NCBI RefSeq assembly: GCF_018129025.1
Contig: NZ_JAAEDI010000024.1
Location: 1 to 64,000, forward strand
DNA length: 64,000 nucleotides
Direction: 5' to 3'
From: Neoroseomonas terrae
GTDB taxonomy: Bacteria; Pseudomonadota; Alphaproteobacteria; Acetobacterales; Acetobacteraceae
The position numbers and the translations under genes are program-made. Positions 1 to 8,109 of the stretch are shown in pieces; the stretch's first letter is position 1, and each line of letters begins with the position of its first letter. The notes under the pieces are model-generated. The model saw only the letters and a program-made list of their open reading frames with translations, did no database searches and was not told the origin of the DNA.

Positions 1-747
1 CGCCTCCGCCCGTTCCCGCGCCCGCCCGGCCGCCGCCTCGCGCGCCTGCTCCCGCTCGATGCGCGCCAGCATCTCCGCAACGTCCGCCGCCCGCGCCAAT
101 GCCTCCTGCGCACGCCGTCCGGCCTCGTGCTCCGCACGGCGCGCCTCCGCCTCTCGCATGCGCGCCGCCGCGAGCTCCGCATCCAGCGCCCGCGCCGCGG
201 ACACCGCGGCTGCCTGCGCCGCCGCAACCAGCAACGATTCGGCCGCCGCGATCCGCGCCCGGCGCGATGCCTCCTGATCCGCTGCCCGCAGCGCATCCAA
301 CTCATGCCGGATCTGCCGCGCGATGCCCTGCAACACCAGCACGCCCCGCAGCGCCTCGTCCGGCGGCAGCGGCACCGCCAGCAGCGTCTCCGCCGGCCAC
401 AACGACAGCCGCCGCATCGCGGGCATCATCGGCACCAGCGCCGCCGCGCGACGCTCCACCTCCGCCCGCGCCGCCACCGCCGCGACCGCAGCCTCGCGCT
501 CGCGCTCCTGCGCCTCGTCCAGCACCGCCTCGGCCTGCTGCACCCGCTCGGCCATCGCGACGCGCTGCCGCGCCAGGCCACGCTCGACCTCCCCAGCCTC
601 CCGCGCGAGTCGCGCCGCCTCAGCGGCAACGGCCCGCTCGGCCTCGGCCGTGCGCCGGGCATCCTGGACAGCCTGGCGCGACGGCTGGGCGAGCGCAGTC
701 GTCGCCAGCAGCACAAGCAGCAGGGTCAGGCGGGCGAGGACGGGCAG
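1..747 (-). CDS. EnvC-like murein hydrolase activator, N-terminal part (cut by window edge)
   Basis: Reading the minus strand from about 747 gives a signal peptide (n-region MPVLAR, hydrophobic LTLLLVLLATTALA, likely cut after ALA) followed by about 220 residues of Ala/Arg/Glu-rich coiled coil. The frame runs off the window before any LytM/M23 domain would appear. EnvC-type proteins activate septal amidases in the periplasm through coiled coil plus degenerate LytM. In alphaproteobacteria the gene commonly follows gpmI, as here once the Bug and VOC genes are skipped. There is no ATG or GTG start: a CTG at 747-745 has a GAGGAG ribosome site 6 bases upstream and gives a textbook signal peptide; a TTG at 804-802 is the alternative. 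The family call rests on composition and context because the diagnostic C-terminus is missing. Confidence 0.6.
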   Translation of the reverse strand, partial: MPVLARLTLLLVLLATTALAQPSRQAVQDARRTAEAERAVAAEAARLAREAGEVERGLARQRVAMAERVQQAEAVLDEAQEREREAAVAAVAARAEVERRAAALVPMMPAMRRLSLWPAETLLAVPLPPDEALRGVLVLQGIARQIRHELDALRAADQEASRRARIAAAESLLVAAAQAAAVSAARALDAELAAARMREAEARRAEHEAGRRAQEALARAADVAEMLARIEREQAREAAAGRARERAEA

Positions 748-831
748 GGCAGGCTCCTCAGACGGGCAACGACGGTGGTAGGCGAGCGAGGCGGGCGGCG
801 GCAACCGTGGATGGTTAGGCCCCCGAAGGTT

Positions 832-883
832 GGAGGGGCGCCGCCCCTCCAAGCCACCCCGCCAAAGGCCGAAGGGCCTTTGG
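832..883. repeat. Double-hairpin intergenic repeat, copy 1
   Basis: Two adjacent perfect or near-perfect palindromes: a GGAGGGGC/GCCCCTCC hairpin (832-850), then an 11-base-arm hairpin CCAAAGGCC/GGCCTTTGG (862-883). The same two modules in inverted order lie at 14190-14244. Both copies are intergenic. Confidence 0.65.
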
Positions 884-1106
884 AAACCTCGATCCGCACT
901 CGCAGGCAGGATGTGCGCGACGTTGGTAGTTGTTCGTGCTATGTTCCCAACGCCAAGATTGGAGGTGCGCCGTCGCCATGATTCGGCGGACCGCGGTAAA
1001 GGGATAAAGGCCTAAAAGCTTAAAGTGCTTTAGGCTGGCAAAGCCGACAGTGCCGAACGGGGGCGGGCATCCTGAAACGGTATGCGGGGAGCCCGGGCGG
1101 AACGCC

Positions 1107-1129
1107 GGAGAGGAGCAAAGGCCCTCTCC
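1107..1129. terminator. Hairpin after Bug gene
   Basis: GGAGAGG and CCTCTCC arms around a 9-base loop, 10 bases past the stop codon of the minus-strand Bug gene. There is no T-run, so intrinsic termination is only a guess. Confidence 0.35.
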
Positions 1130-1139
1130 GAAACGAAGC

Positions 1140-2108
1140 TCACTGCACGCGGATGTCTCGCGCCCTGATCATGTCCCGCCACTTCGCGTTCTCCGCCGCG
1201 AAGTACCTCGGCCAGTCATCCGGCGAGGTGACCATCGGCAACACCGCGAGCGCGGCAAGCCGCAGGCGCGTATCCGCAGCCATCATCGCGGCGCGGGCAA
1301 GATCGTTTGCGCGCCGCGCGATTTCCGGCGGCAGCCCGGCCGGCGCCTGCAAAGCGATCTGTTCCTCGACGACCACCCCGGGGAACCCCTGCTCCGCAAA
1401 AGTCGGGATCTCCGGCGCCAGCGGGCTCCGCTGGGCCGAGGCAATGCCCAGCGCCCGCAACGTGCCGGCCTGGATCTGCGGCAGGATGCCCGACGCGGCC
1501 TGGAACACCATCGGCGTCTCGTTGGCGATCACGCCCTGCACGGCCGGCCCGCCACCGCGATACCCGACATCGGGGATCGTCAGCCGCGCTTCCTGCAGGA
1601 ACAACTCGGTGGCGAGATGCGTCGAGGAGCCGATGCCCGAATTGGCATAGGTGATGCGGTGGTCCGGCCGCCGCGCCATCTCGACGAACTCGGCGAGCGT
1701 GCGCGCCGGGAAATCCTTGTTCACCACCATGATGATGGGCATGGCCGCGAGCAGCCCGAGCCCGACCAGGTCGCGCTCATTGTCGTAGGGAAGCTGGTAC
1801 AGCCAGGGCGCCATCGCATAGGTGCTGACGGTGCTGACCAGCAGCGTGTAGCCGTCCGGCCTGGCCCGCGCGACGGAACCGAACCCGATCGTCCCATTGG
1901 CGCCGGACCGGTTGTCCACCACGAAGGACTTGCCGGTGTCCTGCGACAGCCGCTGCGCCAGGATGCGCGCGACGGCGTCGGTGGAACCGCCGGCGGCCCA
2001 GGGAACGACGAGGGTGACCGGCCGGCTCGGCCAGGCCTCCTGTGCCGCGGCGCCGCGCGCAACGCCCATAGCGGCCGCGAGGCCGATCGTGGAGCGACGG
2101 GTGATCAT
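1140..2108 (-). CDS. Bug/TctC family tripartite tricarboxylate transporter substrate-binding protein
   Basis: 322-residue periplasmic solute-binding protein. It begins MITRRSTIGLAAAMG with an RR-containing export signal ending near AAAQ. The family signatures follow: a VVPWAAGGSTDAVAR segment, a loop containing NRSGANGTIG, and the RPDGYTLL motif. Bug proteins bind carboxylates for TctAB permeases, but no tctA or tctB is nearby, so this is an orphan receptor, which is usual for Acetobacteraceae and Burkholderiales. ATG 2108 was chosen because GGGAGG lies 9 bases upstream and the signal peptide starts there; an upstream in-frame ATG would add 53 residues of non-signal sequence. The ligand cannot be inferred. 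Confidence 0.9.
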   Translation of the reverse strand: MITRRSTIGLAAAMGVARGAAAQEAWPSRPVTLVVPWAAGGSTDAVARILAQRLSQDTGKSFVVDNRSGANGTIGFGSVARARPDGYTLLVSTVSTYAMAPWLYQLPYDNERDLVGLGLLAAMPIIMVVNKDFPARTLAEFVEMARRPDHRITYANSGIGSSTHLATELFLQEARLTIPDVGYRGGGPAVQGVIANETPMVFQAASGILPQIQAGTLRALGIASAQRSPLAPEIPTFAEQGFPGVVVEEQIALQAPAGLPPEIARRANDLARAAMMAADTRLRLAALAVLPMVTSPDDWPRYFAAENAKWRDMIRARDIRVQ

Positions 2109-2197
2109 GGCGTCATGCCTCCCAAGGGACAGCCCATTCGGGCCGTTGCCGAGCGTTCTAGACCGAGTCGCTGCGCGGGTGGAACTGTCGAGCGGCG

Positions 2198-2590
2198 TCA
2201 GTATTCGGCGTAGAGCTCGATGATGTTCTCCTCGGGATCGCGGAAGAACAGCGTGCGGTGGCGCCATTGGGGCAGGTCCGTCGGTCCCCGCAGGATGGGA
2301 ACGCCCTTGGCCAGAAGGTCGGCATGCCAGCCATCGACGGCCTCACGGGGCACCCGGAACGCCAGTTGAAGCGCGGCCGACCCGGCCGGCAGCGGCCCGT
2401 CGTCGCAGACGGACCAGACACCACGCGGGCGAAGCGTCAGAAGCGTGGCGCCGACCTGGAAGCTCACCCAGTTCGCGCGTTCCTCCGCGATCGCGAGCCC
2501 CAGGACGTCGCCGTAGAAGGTGCGGGTCTCCGGCATCCGGCGGCACAGGATGATGGTGTGGTCGAGCTGCCCGATCTGGCTGGGCCTCAT
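2198..2590 (-). CDS. VOC (glyoxalase/bleomycin resistance/dioxygenase) family protein
   Basis: 130-residue single-module VOC protein. It has the beta-alpha-beta-beta-beta layout, starting with the LDHTIILCRRMPET strand/helix and ending with the FRDPEENIIELYAEY signature, where the Glu of IELYA is the usual metal ligand. It may be a lyase, dioxygenase or binding protein; the substrate is unknown. It lies 61 bases from gpmI on the same strand and could be cotranscribed with it. Confidence 0.85.
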   Translation of the reverse strand: MRPSQIGQLDHTIILCRRMPETRTFYGDVLGLAIAEERANWVSFQVGATLLTLRPRGVWSVCDDGPLPAGSAALQLAFRVPREAVDGWHADLLAKGVPILRGPTDLPQWRHRTLFFRDPEENIIELYAEY

Positions 2591-2651
2591 GGCTGCGCCG
2601 ACCCGGCTTGCAGGCCGCGCTGTCGCGGCGTGGGTGTGGTGGCGGCGGCCA

Positions 2652-4208
2652 TCACTCGGCGGCGGCCTGCTGGCGCCGGCGCAGCAGGGATCGCCCGGTC
2701 ATCGCGGCCGGCTGCGCCATGCCCATCAGCGCCAGCAGCGTCGGCGCGATATCGGCGAGGCGCCCATCGTCCAACGCCACGCCATCCGGCGCGCCGAGCA
2801 CGATGGCGGGAACCGGGTTGGTGGTGTGCGCGGTGTGCGGCCCGCCGGTCTTCGGGTCCTTCATCAGCTCCGCATTGCCGTGGTCGGCGGTGACGAACAG
2901 CGCGCCGCCGGCGCTGCGGATGGCGTCCGCGATGCGGCCGAGGCCGGTATCCGCCGCCTCCACCGCCTTCGTCGCCGCGGCGAGGCTGCCGGTGTGGCCT
3001 ACCATGTCGGCATTGGCGAAGTTCAGCACGATGAGGTCGAAGCGCCCCGACCCGATCGCGGCCACCGCCTTGTCGGTCAGCTCAGGCGCCGACATCTCCG
3101 GTTGCAGGTCGTAGGTCGCGACCTTCGGCGAGGCGACGAGGATGCGTTCCTCGCCGGGGAAGGGCGTCTCCTCGCCGCCATTCAGGAAGTAGGTGACATG
3201 CGGGTACTTCTCCGTCTCCGCCATGCGGAGTTGCGTCTTGCCGGCGGCGGACACCACGGCACCAAGGATGTCCTGCATGGATTGCGAGGCGAAGAGCGTG
3301 GCGAGGAAGGAGTTCAGCGCGTCGCTGTATTCCGTCATGCCCGCGGCGGCTGCGAAGTGGACGACGCGCTTGCGCTCGAAGCCTTGGAAGGCCGGGTCGA
3401 GCAGGGCGGCGAGGATCTGCCGCACGCGGTCGGCGCGGAAGTTGAAGCAGAGCAGCCCGTCGCCATCCTTCATGCCGGCGTAGTCGCCGATGACGGTCGC
3501 GGGGATGAACTCGTCGGTCTTGCCGGCGGTGTGGCCTGCCGCGATCGCACCCTGTGCGGTGGCGGCGCGGGCGCCCTCGGCCACGACCATCGCGTCATAG
3601 GCCTGGGAGACGCGCTCCCACCGATTGTCGCGATCCATCGCGAAGTAGCGGCCGGTGACGGTGGCGATGGAGACGCCGGGCAGGCGCGCGATGTCGGCCT
3701 CGAACCTCGCCATGAAATCCGGCGCGGCATTCGGCGCGGTGTCCCGGCCATCGGTCAGCGCATGGACGGCGACCTTGATGCCGGCCTTCGACAGGATGCG
3801 GGCGAGTGCCACGGCGTGGTCCTGATGCGCATGCACGCCGCCCGGCGAGAGCAGGCCCATCAGGTGGCAGGTGCCGCCGGTTTCCTTCAGCTTGCCGACC
3901 AGGCCCGTCAGGGCCGGCAGTGTGGCGATCGAGCCATCGGCGATAGCGGCGCCGATGCGCGGCAGGTCCTGCATGACCACGCGGCCGGCGCCGATGTTGA
4001 GGTGCCCGACCTCGGAATTGCCCATCTGCCCGTCCGGCAGGCCGACATCCGCGCCGGAGGTGCGGAGGAAGGCGTGCGGGCATTCCGACCACAGGCGGTC
4101 GAAGGCCGGTGTGCGCGCCTGGCGCACCGCGTTGTCCGCCCGGTCCTCACGCCAGCCCCAGCCGTCGAGGATGACGAGCATGACGGGGCGCGGCGGTGAG
4201 GCGGGCAT
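2652..4208 (-). CDS. gpmI: 2,3-bisphosphoglycerate-independent phosphoglycerate mutase
   Basis: 518 residues, the normal length for iPGM, which interconverts 3- and 2-phosphoglycerate in glycolysis and gluconeogenesis using two Mn ions. Metal-binding Asp15 lies in VILDGWG, the phosphoserine nucleophile is Ser65 in QMGNSEVGHLNIGAGR, the substrate loop is HALTDGRDT, and the late metal site is TADHGNAE. All expected catalytic motifs are present. It reads toward the VOC, Bug and EnvC-like genes; gpmI next to envC is a recurrent alphaproteobacterial arrangement. Confidence 0.97.
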   Translation of the reverse strand: MPASPPRPVMLVILDGWGWREDRADNAVRQARTPAFDRLWSECPHAFLRTSGADVGLPDGQMGNSEVGHLNIGAGRVVMQDLPRIGAAIADGSIATLPALTGLVGKLKETGGTCHLMGLLSPGGVHAHQDHAVALARILSKAGIKVAVHALTDGRDTAPNAAPDFMARFEADIARLPGVSIATVTGRYFAMDRDNRWERVSQAYDAMVVAEGARAATAQGAIAAGHTAGKTDEFIPATVIGDYAGMKDGDGLLCFNFRADRVRQILAALLDPAFQGFERKRVVHFAAAAGMTEYSDALNSFLATLFASQSMQDILGAVVSAAGKTQLRMAETEKYPHVTYFLNGGEETPFPGEERILVASPKVATYDLQPEMSAPELTDKAVAAIGSGRFDLIVLNFANADMVGHTGSLAAATKAVEAADTGLGRIADAIRSAGGALFVTADHGNAELMKDPKTGGPHTAHTTNPVPAIVLGAPDGVALDDGRLADIAPTLLALMGMAQPAAMTGRSLLRRRQQAAAE

Positions 4209-4346
4209 GGCGTGGTCCTTAACCTTAAGTCCTTGGTGGGATTAGCCCCTGCCACGCCAAAGGAGCAAGCCGATGCCCTGTCCGCTCGGATCGTTGATCG
4301 CCCGCGAAGGGTCTGCGACTGATTCCAGATTGGGATCCGCGGGGCG

Positions 4347-4748
4347 TTAGTTGGGAAAAAGCTCCACATGCGTCTCGGCCGTCCTGCCGGAATAGACGGC
4401 TCGGCGGCCAGGGAAGGAGACGACGTAGCCGACGCAGCCCGCCGCCATCGCCTTGGCGCAGAAGCCGGCATAGGTGTAGCCGGGCACCTGTTGTTGCGCC
4501 TCGCGGATCGCCGCCTGCAGCGCGGGGATGTCGAAGGCCTGGCCGATCGTGTCGGCGTGGCGGTTCGTGGGCAGTTCGACGCTGTCGCCGTCGGGCCGGT
4601 AGTAGATCGTCGTCGCACGGCGGTAGTCGACCGCGTAGCCTTCGAAGCCCGCCTGTATCAGCGTGGCGAGGATCTCGGGGAAGCTTGTCGTGTTGTTCTC
4701 GGCGCCGTCGAGGCAGGCGGCGGCGATGGCCTTTAGCTGGTCGTCCAT
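4347..4748 (-). CDS. DUF1398 (YbcV-like) family protein
   Basis: 133-residue soluble protein, start MDDQLKAIAAACLDG. It contains the family-type segments GFEGYAVDYRRATTIYY, PALQAAIREAQQ and a C-terminal YVVSFPGRRAVYSGRTAETHVE. No biochemical function is established for the family. ATG 4748 is supported by AAGGA about 7 bases upstream. It lies 13 bases downstream of the MarR gene on the same strand, so the pair is probably one operon under the palindrome at 5228-5265. Confidence 0.8.
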   Translation of the reverse strand: MDDQLKAIAAACLDGAENNTTSFPEILATLIQAGFEGYAVDYRRATTIYYRPDGDSVELPTNRHADTIGQAFDIPALQAAIREAQQQVPGYTYAGFCAKAMAAGCVGYVVSFPGRRAVYSGRTAETHVELFPN

Positions 4749-4761
4749 GGTCGTTCCTTCG

Positions 4762-5211
4762 TCAGTCAATGGCGATGCCGGTGACGCCGGCATGGCGCAC
4801 CAGGTCCTTCAGGATGCGGGCGAGGGCTTCGCGATCGGCATCCGGGAGACGGGCGAAGCAGGCGGCGTCGTTGGCATCGGCCAGCGCGGCGAGGCGGGGC
4901 ACGAAGGCGGCAGCCTGGTGGGTCAAGGCGAGGGTCTGGGCGCGGGCGTCCTCGGGGTTCGCTGCGCGGGCGATCAGCCCCTTGGCGATCAGCCGGTCGG
5001 CGAGCTTGGTCACCGCACCGCGGGTCAGGCCCATGCGGTCGGCGAGGCGGCTTGGCGCCATGGGCGCCTGGCCGAACAACACGCGCATCATCGCCCATTC
5101 GGCGACGGTGACGTCCTCGGCTGCGAGGCGGCGGGCGAAGGCGTGCGAAACGTGGTTCGACACCTGGCGCAGCCAGTAGCCGAGATGGTCGGTGAGGTCG
5201 GGAACAGTCAT
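4762..5211 (-). CDS. MarR family transcriptional regulator
   Basis: 149-residue winged-helix regulator. The recognition region is VTVAEWAMMRVLFG, then APSRLADRMGLTRGAVTKLADRL, then a wing RAANPEDARAQTLALT; C-terminal helices form the dimer. MarR proteins usually repress their own operon and release DNA on binding small aromatic ligands. It is followed at once by the DUF1398 gene and preceded by a near-perfect inverted repeat overlapping a candidate promoter, so autoregulation is likely. The ligand is unknown. Confidence 0.9.
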   Translation of the reverse strand: MTVPDLTDHLGYWLRQVSNHVSHAFARRLAAEDVTVAEWAMMRVLFGQAPMAPSRLADRMGLTRGAVTKLADRLIAKGLIARAANPEDARAQTLALTHQAAAFVPRLAALADANDAACFARLPDADREALARILKDLVRHAGVTGIAID

Positions 5212-5227
5212 CGTTCAGGGCTCATTG

Positions 5228-5265
5228 TTGACTGGGAAACTAACGTGAAGAAGTTTCCTAGTCAA
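5228..5265 (-). promoter_or_regulatory. Palindromic MarR-type operator overlapping a candidate promoter
   Basis: Arms 5228-5241 (TTGACTGGGAAACT) and 5252-5265 (AGTTTCCTAGTCAA) are inverted repeats with one mismatch over 14 bases, around a 10-base spacer. On the minus strand TTGACT (5265-5260), 17 bases and TAGTTT (5242-5237) form a plausible -35/-10 pair 26 bases upstream of the MarR start. A repressor bound here would block its own promoter. Confidence 0.7.
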
Positions 5266-5329
5266 CTAGAATGCGATTGCCGTGAGCGACCTGACGAAGG
5301 GGCGGAGCCGGGACATCGCCGCGAGGGGC

Positions 5330-5857
5330 CTACGGTCGCCACGCGCGATGATACGGGTGGTTCTGCCGGATCGCCTGCGCGCGATAGAGCTGCTCCGCCA
5401 GCATCCCGCGCACGAGGAAATGCGGCCAGGTCATCGGTCCCAGCGCGATGCGGTGCTGCGCGCGGGCGGTGACGGCGGGATCGAGCCCCTCCGCCCCGCC
5501 GATCAGGAAGCAGGCGGTGCGCCCTGCCTCCTCCCCACGCGCCAGCAGGGCGGCGAAGGCCTCGCTGTCGGGCTGTTCGCCGCCGAGGTCGAGCGCCACC
5601 GCCATGGCATCCGCGGGGAGGGCGGCGAGCAGTGCCGCCCCCTCGCGCCTCCGCACCTCAGCCGCGGAGCCGCGGGCCTCGGGGATTTCCGTTACCTCGG
5701 GCGGCGGGCGCAGCCGGGCGGCGTAATGCGCGTAGAGCGCCGCCTCCGGCCCTGCCTTCATGCGCCCGACCGCGAGGATCCTAACCGGGCGTGGCGTTGG
5801 AAGCCCCCGGGCTCTCGGGGCCCCACATGCGCTCGATCCGGTAAAGTTCGCGCGCAT
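5330..5857 (-). CDS. rlmH: 23S rRNA (pseudouridine1915-N3)-methyltransferase
   Basis: SPOUT methyltransferase that modifies pseudouridine 1915 of helix 69 in the assembled 70S ribosome. The [11 protein letters not shown] start region, the [14 protein letters not shown]-knot loop and the C-terminal [23 protein letters not shown] are diagnostic. The usual RlmH start would fall at the Val/Arg before ILAVG, but no start codon is there (GTT AGG ATC). The only in-frame ATG is at 5857, which adds about 25 residues and overlaps the rsfS end by 77 bases; a non-canonical ATC start is the alternative. It follows rsfS as in most bacteria. Confidence 0.93.
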   Translation of the reverse strand: MRANFTGSSACGAPRARGLPTPRPVRILAVGRMKAGPEAALYAHYAARLRPPPEVTEIPEARGSAAEVRRREGAALLAALPADAMAVALDLGGEQPDSEAFAALLARGEEAGRTACFLIGGAEGLDPAVTARAQHRIALGPMTWPHFLVRGMLAEQLYRAQAIRQNHPYHRAWRP

Positions 5858-7196
5858 CCGGTCGGAACAAGTGGATCACCAGATCCCCGGCGTCGATCAG
5901 CACCCAGTCCGGCGATGCCTGGACGGAATCGCGGCGCAGATGCAGGCCGACCTTGGCGAATGCTTCGTCGAGATGCTGGGCCATGGCCTGGAGCTGGCGC
6001 TCGACCTGGCCGGTCGCGACGATCAGGCGATCGGCGTAATCGGCACGTCCGGTGACATCGAGCAGCACGATGTTCTCGGCCTTGTCGTCCTCGAGCGACT
6101 TCATCGCCGCCTCGACGATCAGCGTCAGGCGATCGGGGGAAAGCTTCTCCCGCTTGCCACTGCGCTTCGGGCGCGGAGCAGCGGGGGCCGCGCCATCGTC
6201 GGCGGCCTTCGAAGCCTTGGTCTTGGCCGTCGTCTTCGATGCTGCCCTGGTCTTCGACTCGGCCTCGGTCTTTGCCTTCGACGTCGTTGCCTTCGCCTTG
6301 GGCTTGGCATCGGCCTTCGCCTTCGGTGGTGCCTTGGCCTTCGGCTCGGCCTTGGCTTTCGTCGTCGCGGCCTTGGCCTTCGGCTCCGCCTTCGGCGTCG
6401 TCTTGACCTCGGTCTTGGCGGCCTTCTTCGATGGGGCCTCCGCCTTGGCTTTGGCCTTCACCTTGGGTTCGGCCTCGGCCTTCACCTTCGCGCTGGCCTT
6501 CTTCTTCGGCTCGACTTCTGCCTTCGCCTTGCCGGCGGGCTTCGTCTCGGTGGTCTTCGGCGTGCGGGCTATGGCCCCCTCCTCTCGCCCGTGCCCCGCT
6601 TCCGATCGTGCTTGTCGGATCGCGGTGGCGGATGCGGCGTGCTCTCGCGCCGGAACCAAGCACCAAGCGGCGTGCGGCGCAAAGGATTCCGCCAGCAACG
6701 CCCCCGGCGACCGCCGATGGCGGCGCAGGACCTGCGCCGCGCGGCTGGTCACGGCCCGTCGCGTCCAGGCCGGCCGCGGCAGCACCGCGAGCCCCACATG
6801 TTGCGCGATGTCGCGCCACCGCTTCCAGCGCGGCAGCTGCACCAGATTGTCGGCGCCGATCACGAAGACGAAACGAGAGCAGCGAAAACGGCGGCGCAGC
6901 GCCGCCAGCGTATCCGCCGTGAATCGCGTGCCGAGCGTGCGTTCCAGGTCTGTCGCGATGATCCGACGTCCATCGGCGATCCGCCGCGCGGAGGCCAGCC
7001 GTTCCGCCAGCGGCGCCATGCCCGCCACCGGCTTCAGCGGATTGCCCGGCGAGACAAGCAGCCAGACCTCGTCGAGCTTCAGCGCGCGGCGCGCGACCTC
7101 CGCGACATGCCGGTGCCCCGCATGCGCCGGGTTGAACGATCCGCCGAGCAGCCCGATCCGTCGCCGGCGCTCATCACCGAATCGGCCCGGTGTCAC
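5781..7196 (-). CDS. nadD-rsfS: Fused nicotinate-nucleotide adenylyltransferase / ribosomal silencing factor RsfS
   Basis: One uninterrupted 471-residue frame. Residues 12-195 are Nad[15 protein letters not shown] nucleotide-binding motif, VIGADNL, and SATAIR at 189-194; it adenylates nicotinate mononucleotide in NAD synthesis. Residues about 211-350 are a Lys/Ala/Glu/Pro-rich low-complexity linker built on KAKAEPK-like units. Residues about 351-460 are Rsf[21 protein letters not shown] and [14 protein letters not shown], a factor that binds L14 and blocks subunit joining. The two are normally separate neighbouring genes. Here no stop separates them. A strong ribosome site (GAGGAGGGGG, 6586-6575) precedes an in-frame ATA (6572-6570, Ile209), so a separate RsfS may still be initiated there. 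Confidence 0.85.
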   Translation of the reverse strand: MTPGRFGDERRRRIGLLGGSFNPAHAGHRHVAEVARRALKLDEVWLLVSPGNPLKPVAGMAPLAERLASARRIADGRRIIATDLERTLGTRFTADTLAALRRRFRCSRFVFVIGADNLVQLPRWKRWRDIAQHVGLAVLPRPAWTRRAVTSRAAQVLRRHRRSPGALLAESFAPHAAWCLVPAREHAASATAIRQARSEAGHGREEGAIARTPKTTETKPAGKAKAEVEPKKKASAKVKAEAEPKVKAKAKAEAPSKKAAKTEVKTTPKAEPKAKAATTKAKAEPKAKAPPKAKADAKPKAKATTSKAKTEAESKTRAASKTTAKTKASKAADDGAAPAAPRPKRSGKREKLSPDRLTLIVEAAMKSLEDDKAENIVLLDVTGRADYADRLIVATGQVERQLQAMAQHLDEAFAKVGLHLRRDSVQASPDWVLIDAGDLVIHLFRPDARELYRIERMWGPESPGASNATPG

Positions 7197-8047
7197 CGCG
7201 TTCGGACACTCACGCTGACCGGCTGCGCCACCAGCCCGTCATAGCGCACGGTGTAGGTGCGCCCCGGTTCCAGCGGCAGGGTCGGCGAGTAGCCGGCGAC
7301 CGAGATGACCTGTCCCGGTTCGAGCTGCCGCCCGGCACGCGCCAGATCCTCGATGAGAAAGGCCACCACATCGAGCGGATGGCCGAGCGCCGCGCTGCCC
7401 TGGGCGCGGGCGCGTTCCTGCCCGCGGTCATCCACCATCGTCACGGTCATCGAACCCAGCCGGTCGACGAAATCCTGCGTCGCTTCCACGGGAATCGGCT
7501 CCCCCACCACGCCGAGCCGCGCGCCGACATTGATCGCGAGCAGGTTCGGCCCGTCGAAGCCGCCGGACAGCACCAGGTCCGGCAGCTCGATGTACGGGAT
7601 CACCGCGTCGAGATGGCGCAGAATCTCCAGCCGGTCGCGCCCTGCCTGGTTGATGCCGGCATCGCGCACGCGCACCAGGAAATCGCTTTCGATCACGGGT
7701 ACGGCGCCGAAGCGGGCCGGGACGGTCGCGCCGTCACGGAGGCTGACGCTGCTTTCCATCAGCACGCCGCGCACCGGATGGCTCACGCCGAAGCGCTGCT
7801 GCACGGGCGCGCTGGTAAGCCCCACCTTGTAGCCGACCGGGCGCCCCCAGGATTCGCGCAGCACCGACACCATGAGGTTCTGCGCGCAGAAGCCGTCGGC
7901 CAGCGAGGTCATGCCGGTGAAGGCCGGGCTCGGCCGGTTGTCGAGCAGCGCCTCGGCAACGCGGCCGACCGCCGCCGCATCGGGGCAATCGGCCTGGGCG
8001 GCGACGGGCAGGGCGAGCAGGCCGGTGAGCAGCAACAGGCGGCGCAT
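7193..8047 (-). CDS. Exported MhpD/fumarylacetoacetate hydrolase-like hydratase
   Basis: 284 residues with a clear signal peptide (MRRLLLLTGLLALPVAAQA, mature start DCPD). The fold resembles 2-keto-4-pentenoate hydratase: YKVGLTSAPVQQRFG, VIESDFLVRV with two acidic metal ligands, YIELPDL with a third, and a GHPLDVVAFLIEDLA helix. Such enzymes are normally cytoplasmic, so export is odd. ATG 8047 was chosen for the signal peptide. The stop overlaps the nadD start by 4 bases. It forms a tandem pair with the upstream gene. Substrate unknown. Confidence 0.75.
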   Translation of the reverse strand: MRRLLLLTGLLALPVAAQADCPDAAAVGRVAEALLDNRPSPAFTGMTSLADGFCAQNLMVSVLRESWGRPVGYKVGLTSAPVQQRFGVSHPVRGVLMESSVSLRDGATVPARFGAVPVIESDFLVRVRDAGINQAGRDRLEILRHLDAVIPYIELPDLVLSGGFDGPNLLAINVGARLGVVGEPIPVEATQDFVDRLGSMTVTMVDDRGQERARAQGSAALGHPLDVVAFLIEDLARAGRQLEPGQVISVAGYSPTLPLEPGRTYTVRYDGLVAQPVSVSVRTR

Positions 8048-8109
8048 CGTGTCGTTCCTCCGAGGGGCGGCGATGCTAGCGGCGGCGTGGCCCACCGGGG
8101 AAGGCCGCC

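Larger units (their letters stand above)
748..1139. other. Intergenic region with three hairpins
   Basis: No gene is visible here. The stretch contains a GC hairpin at 832-850, a second hairpin at 862-883 (both part of a repeat also found at 14190-14244) and a hairpin at 1107-1129 just beyond the stop of the neighbouring Bug gene. They probably act as terminators or transcript-end structures. Confidence 0.5.

Noticed and set aside
5228-5265. Palindrome as a divergent promoter for rlmH
   Set aside because: rlmH is on the same strand and ends here; only marR starts from this region.
5781-7196. NadD-RsfS fusion as a frameshift artefact
   Set aside because: Both domains and the linker are in one frame with no compensating shift; an artefact would need a lost stop and a changed ATG rather than an indel.
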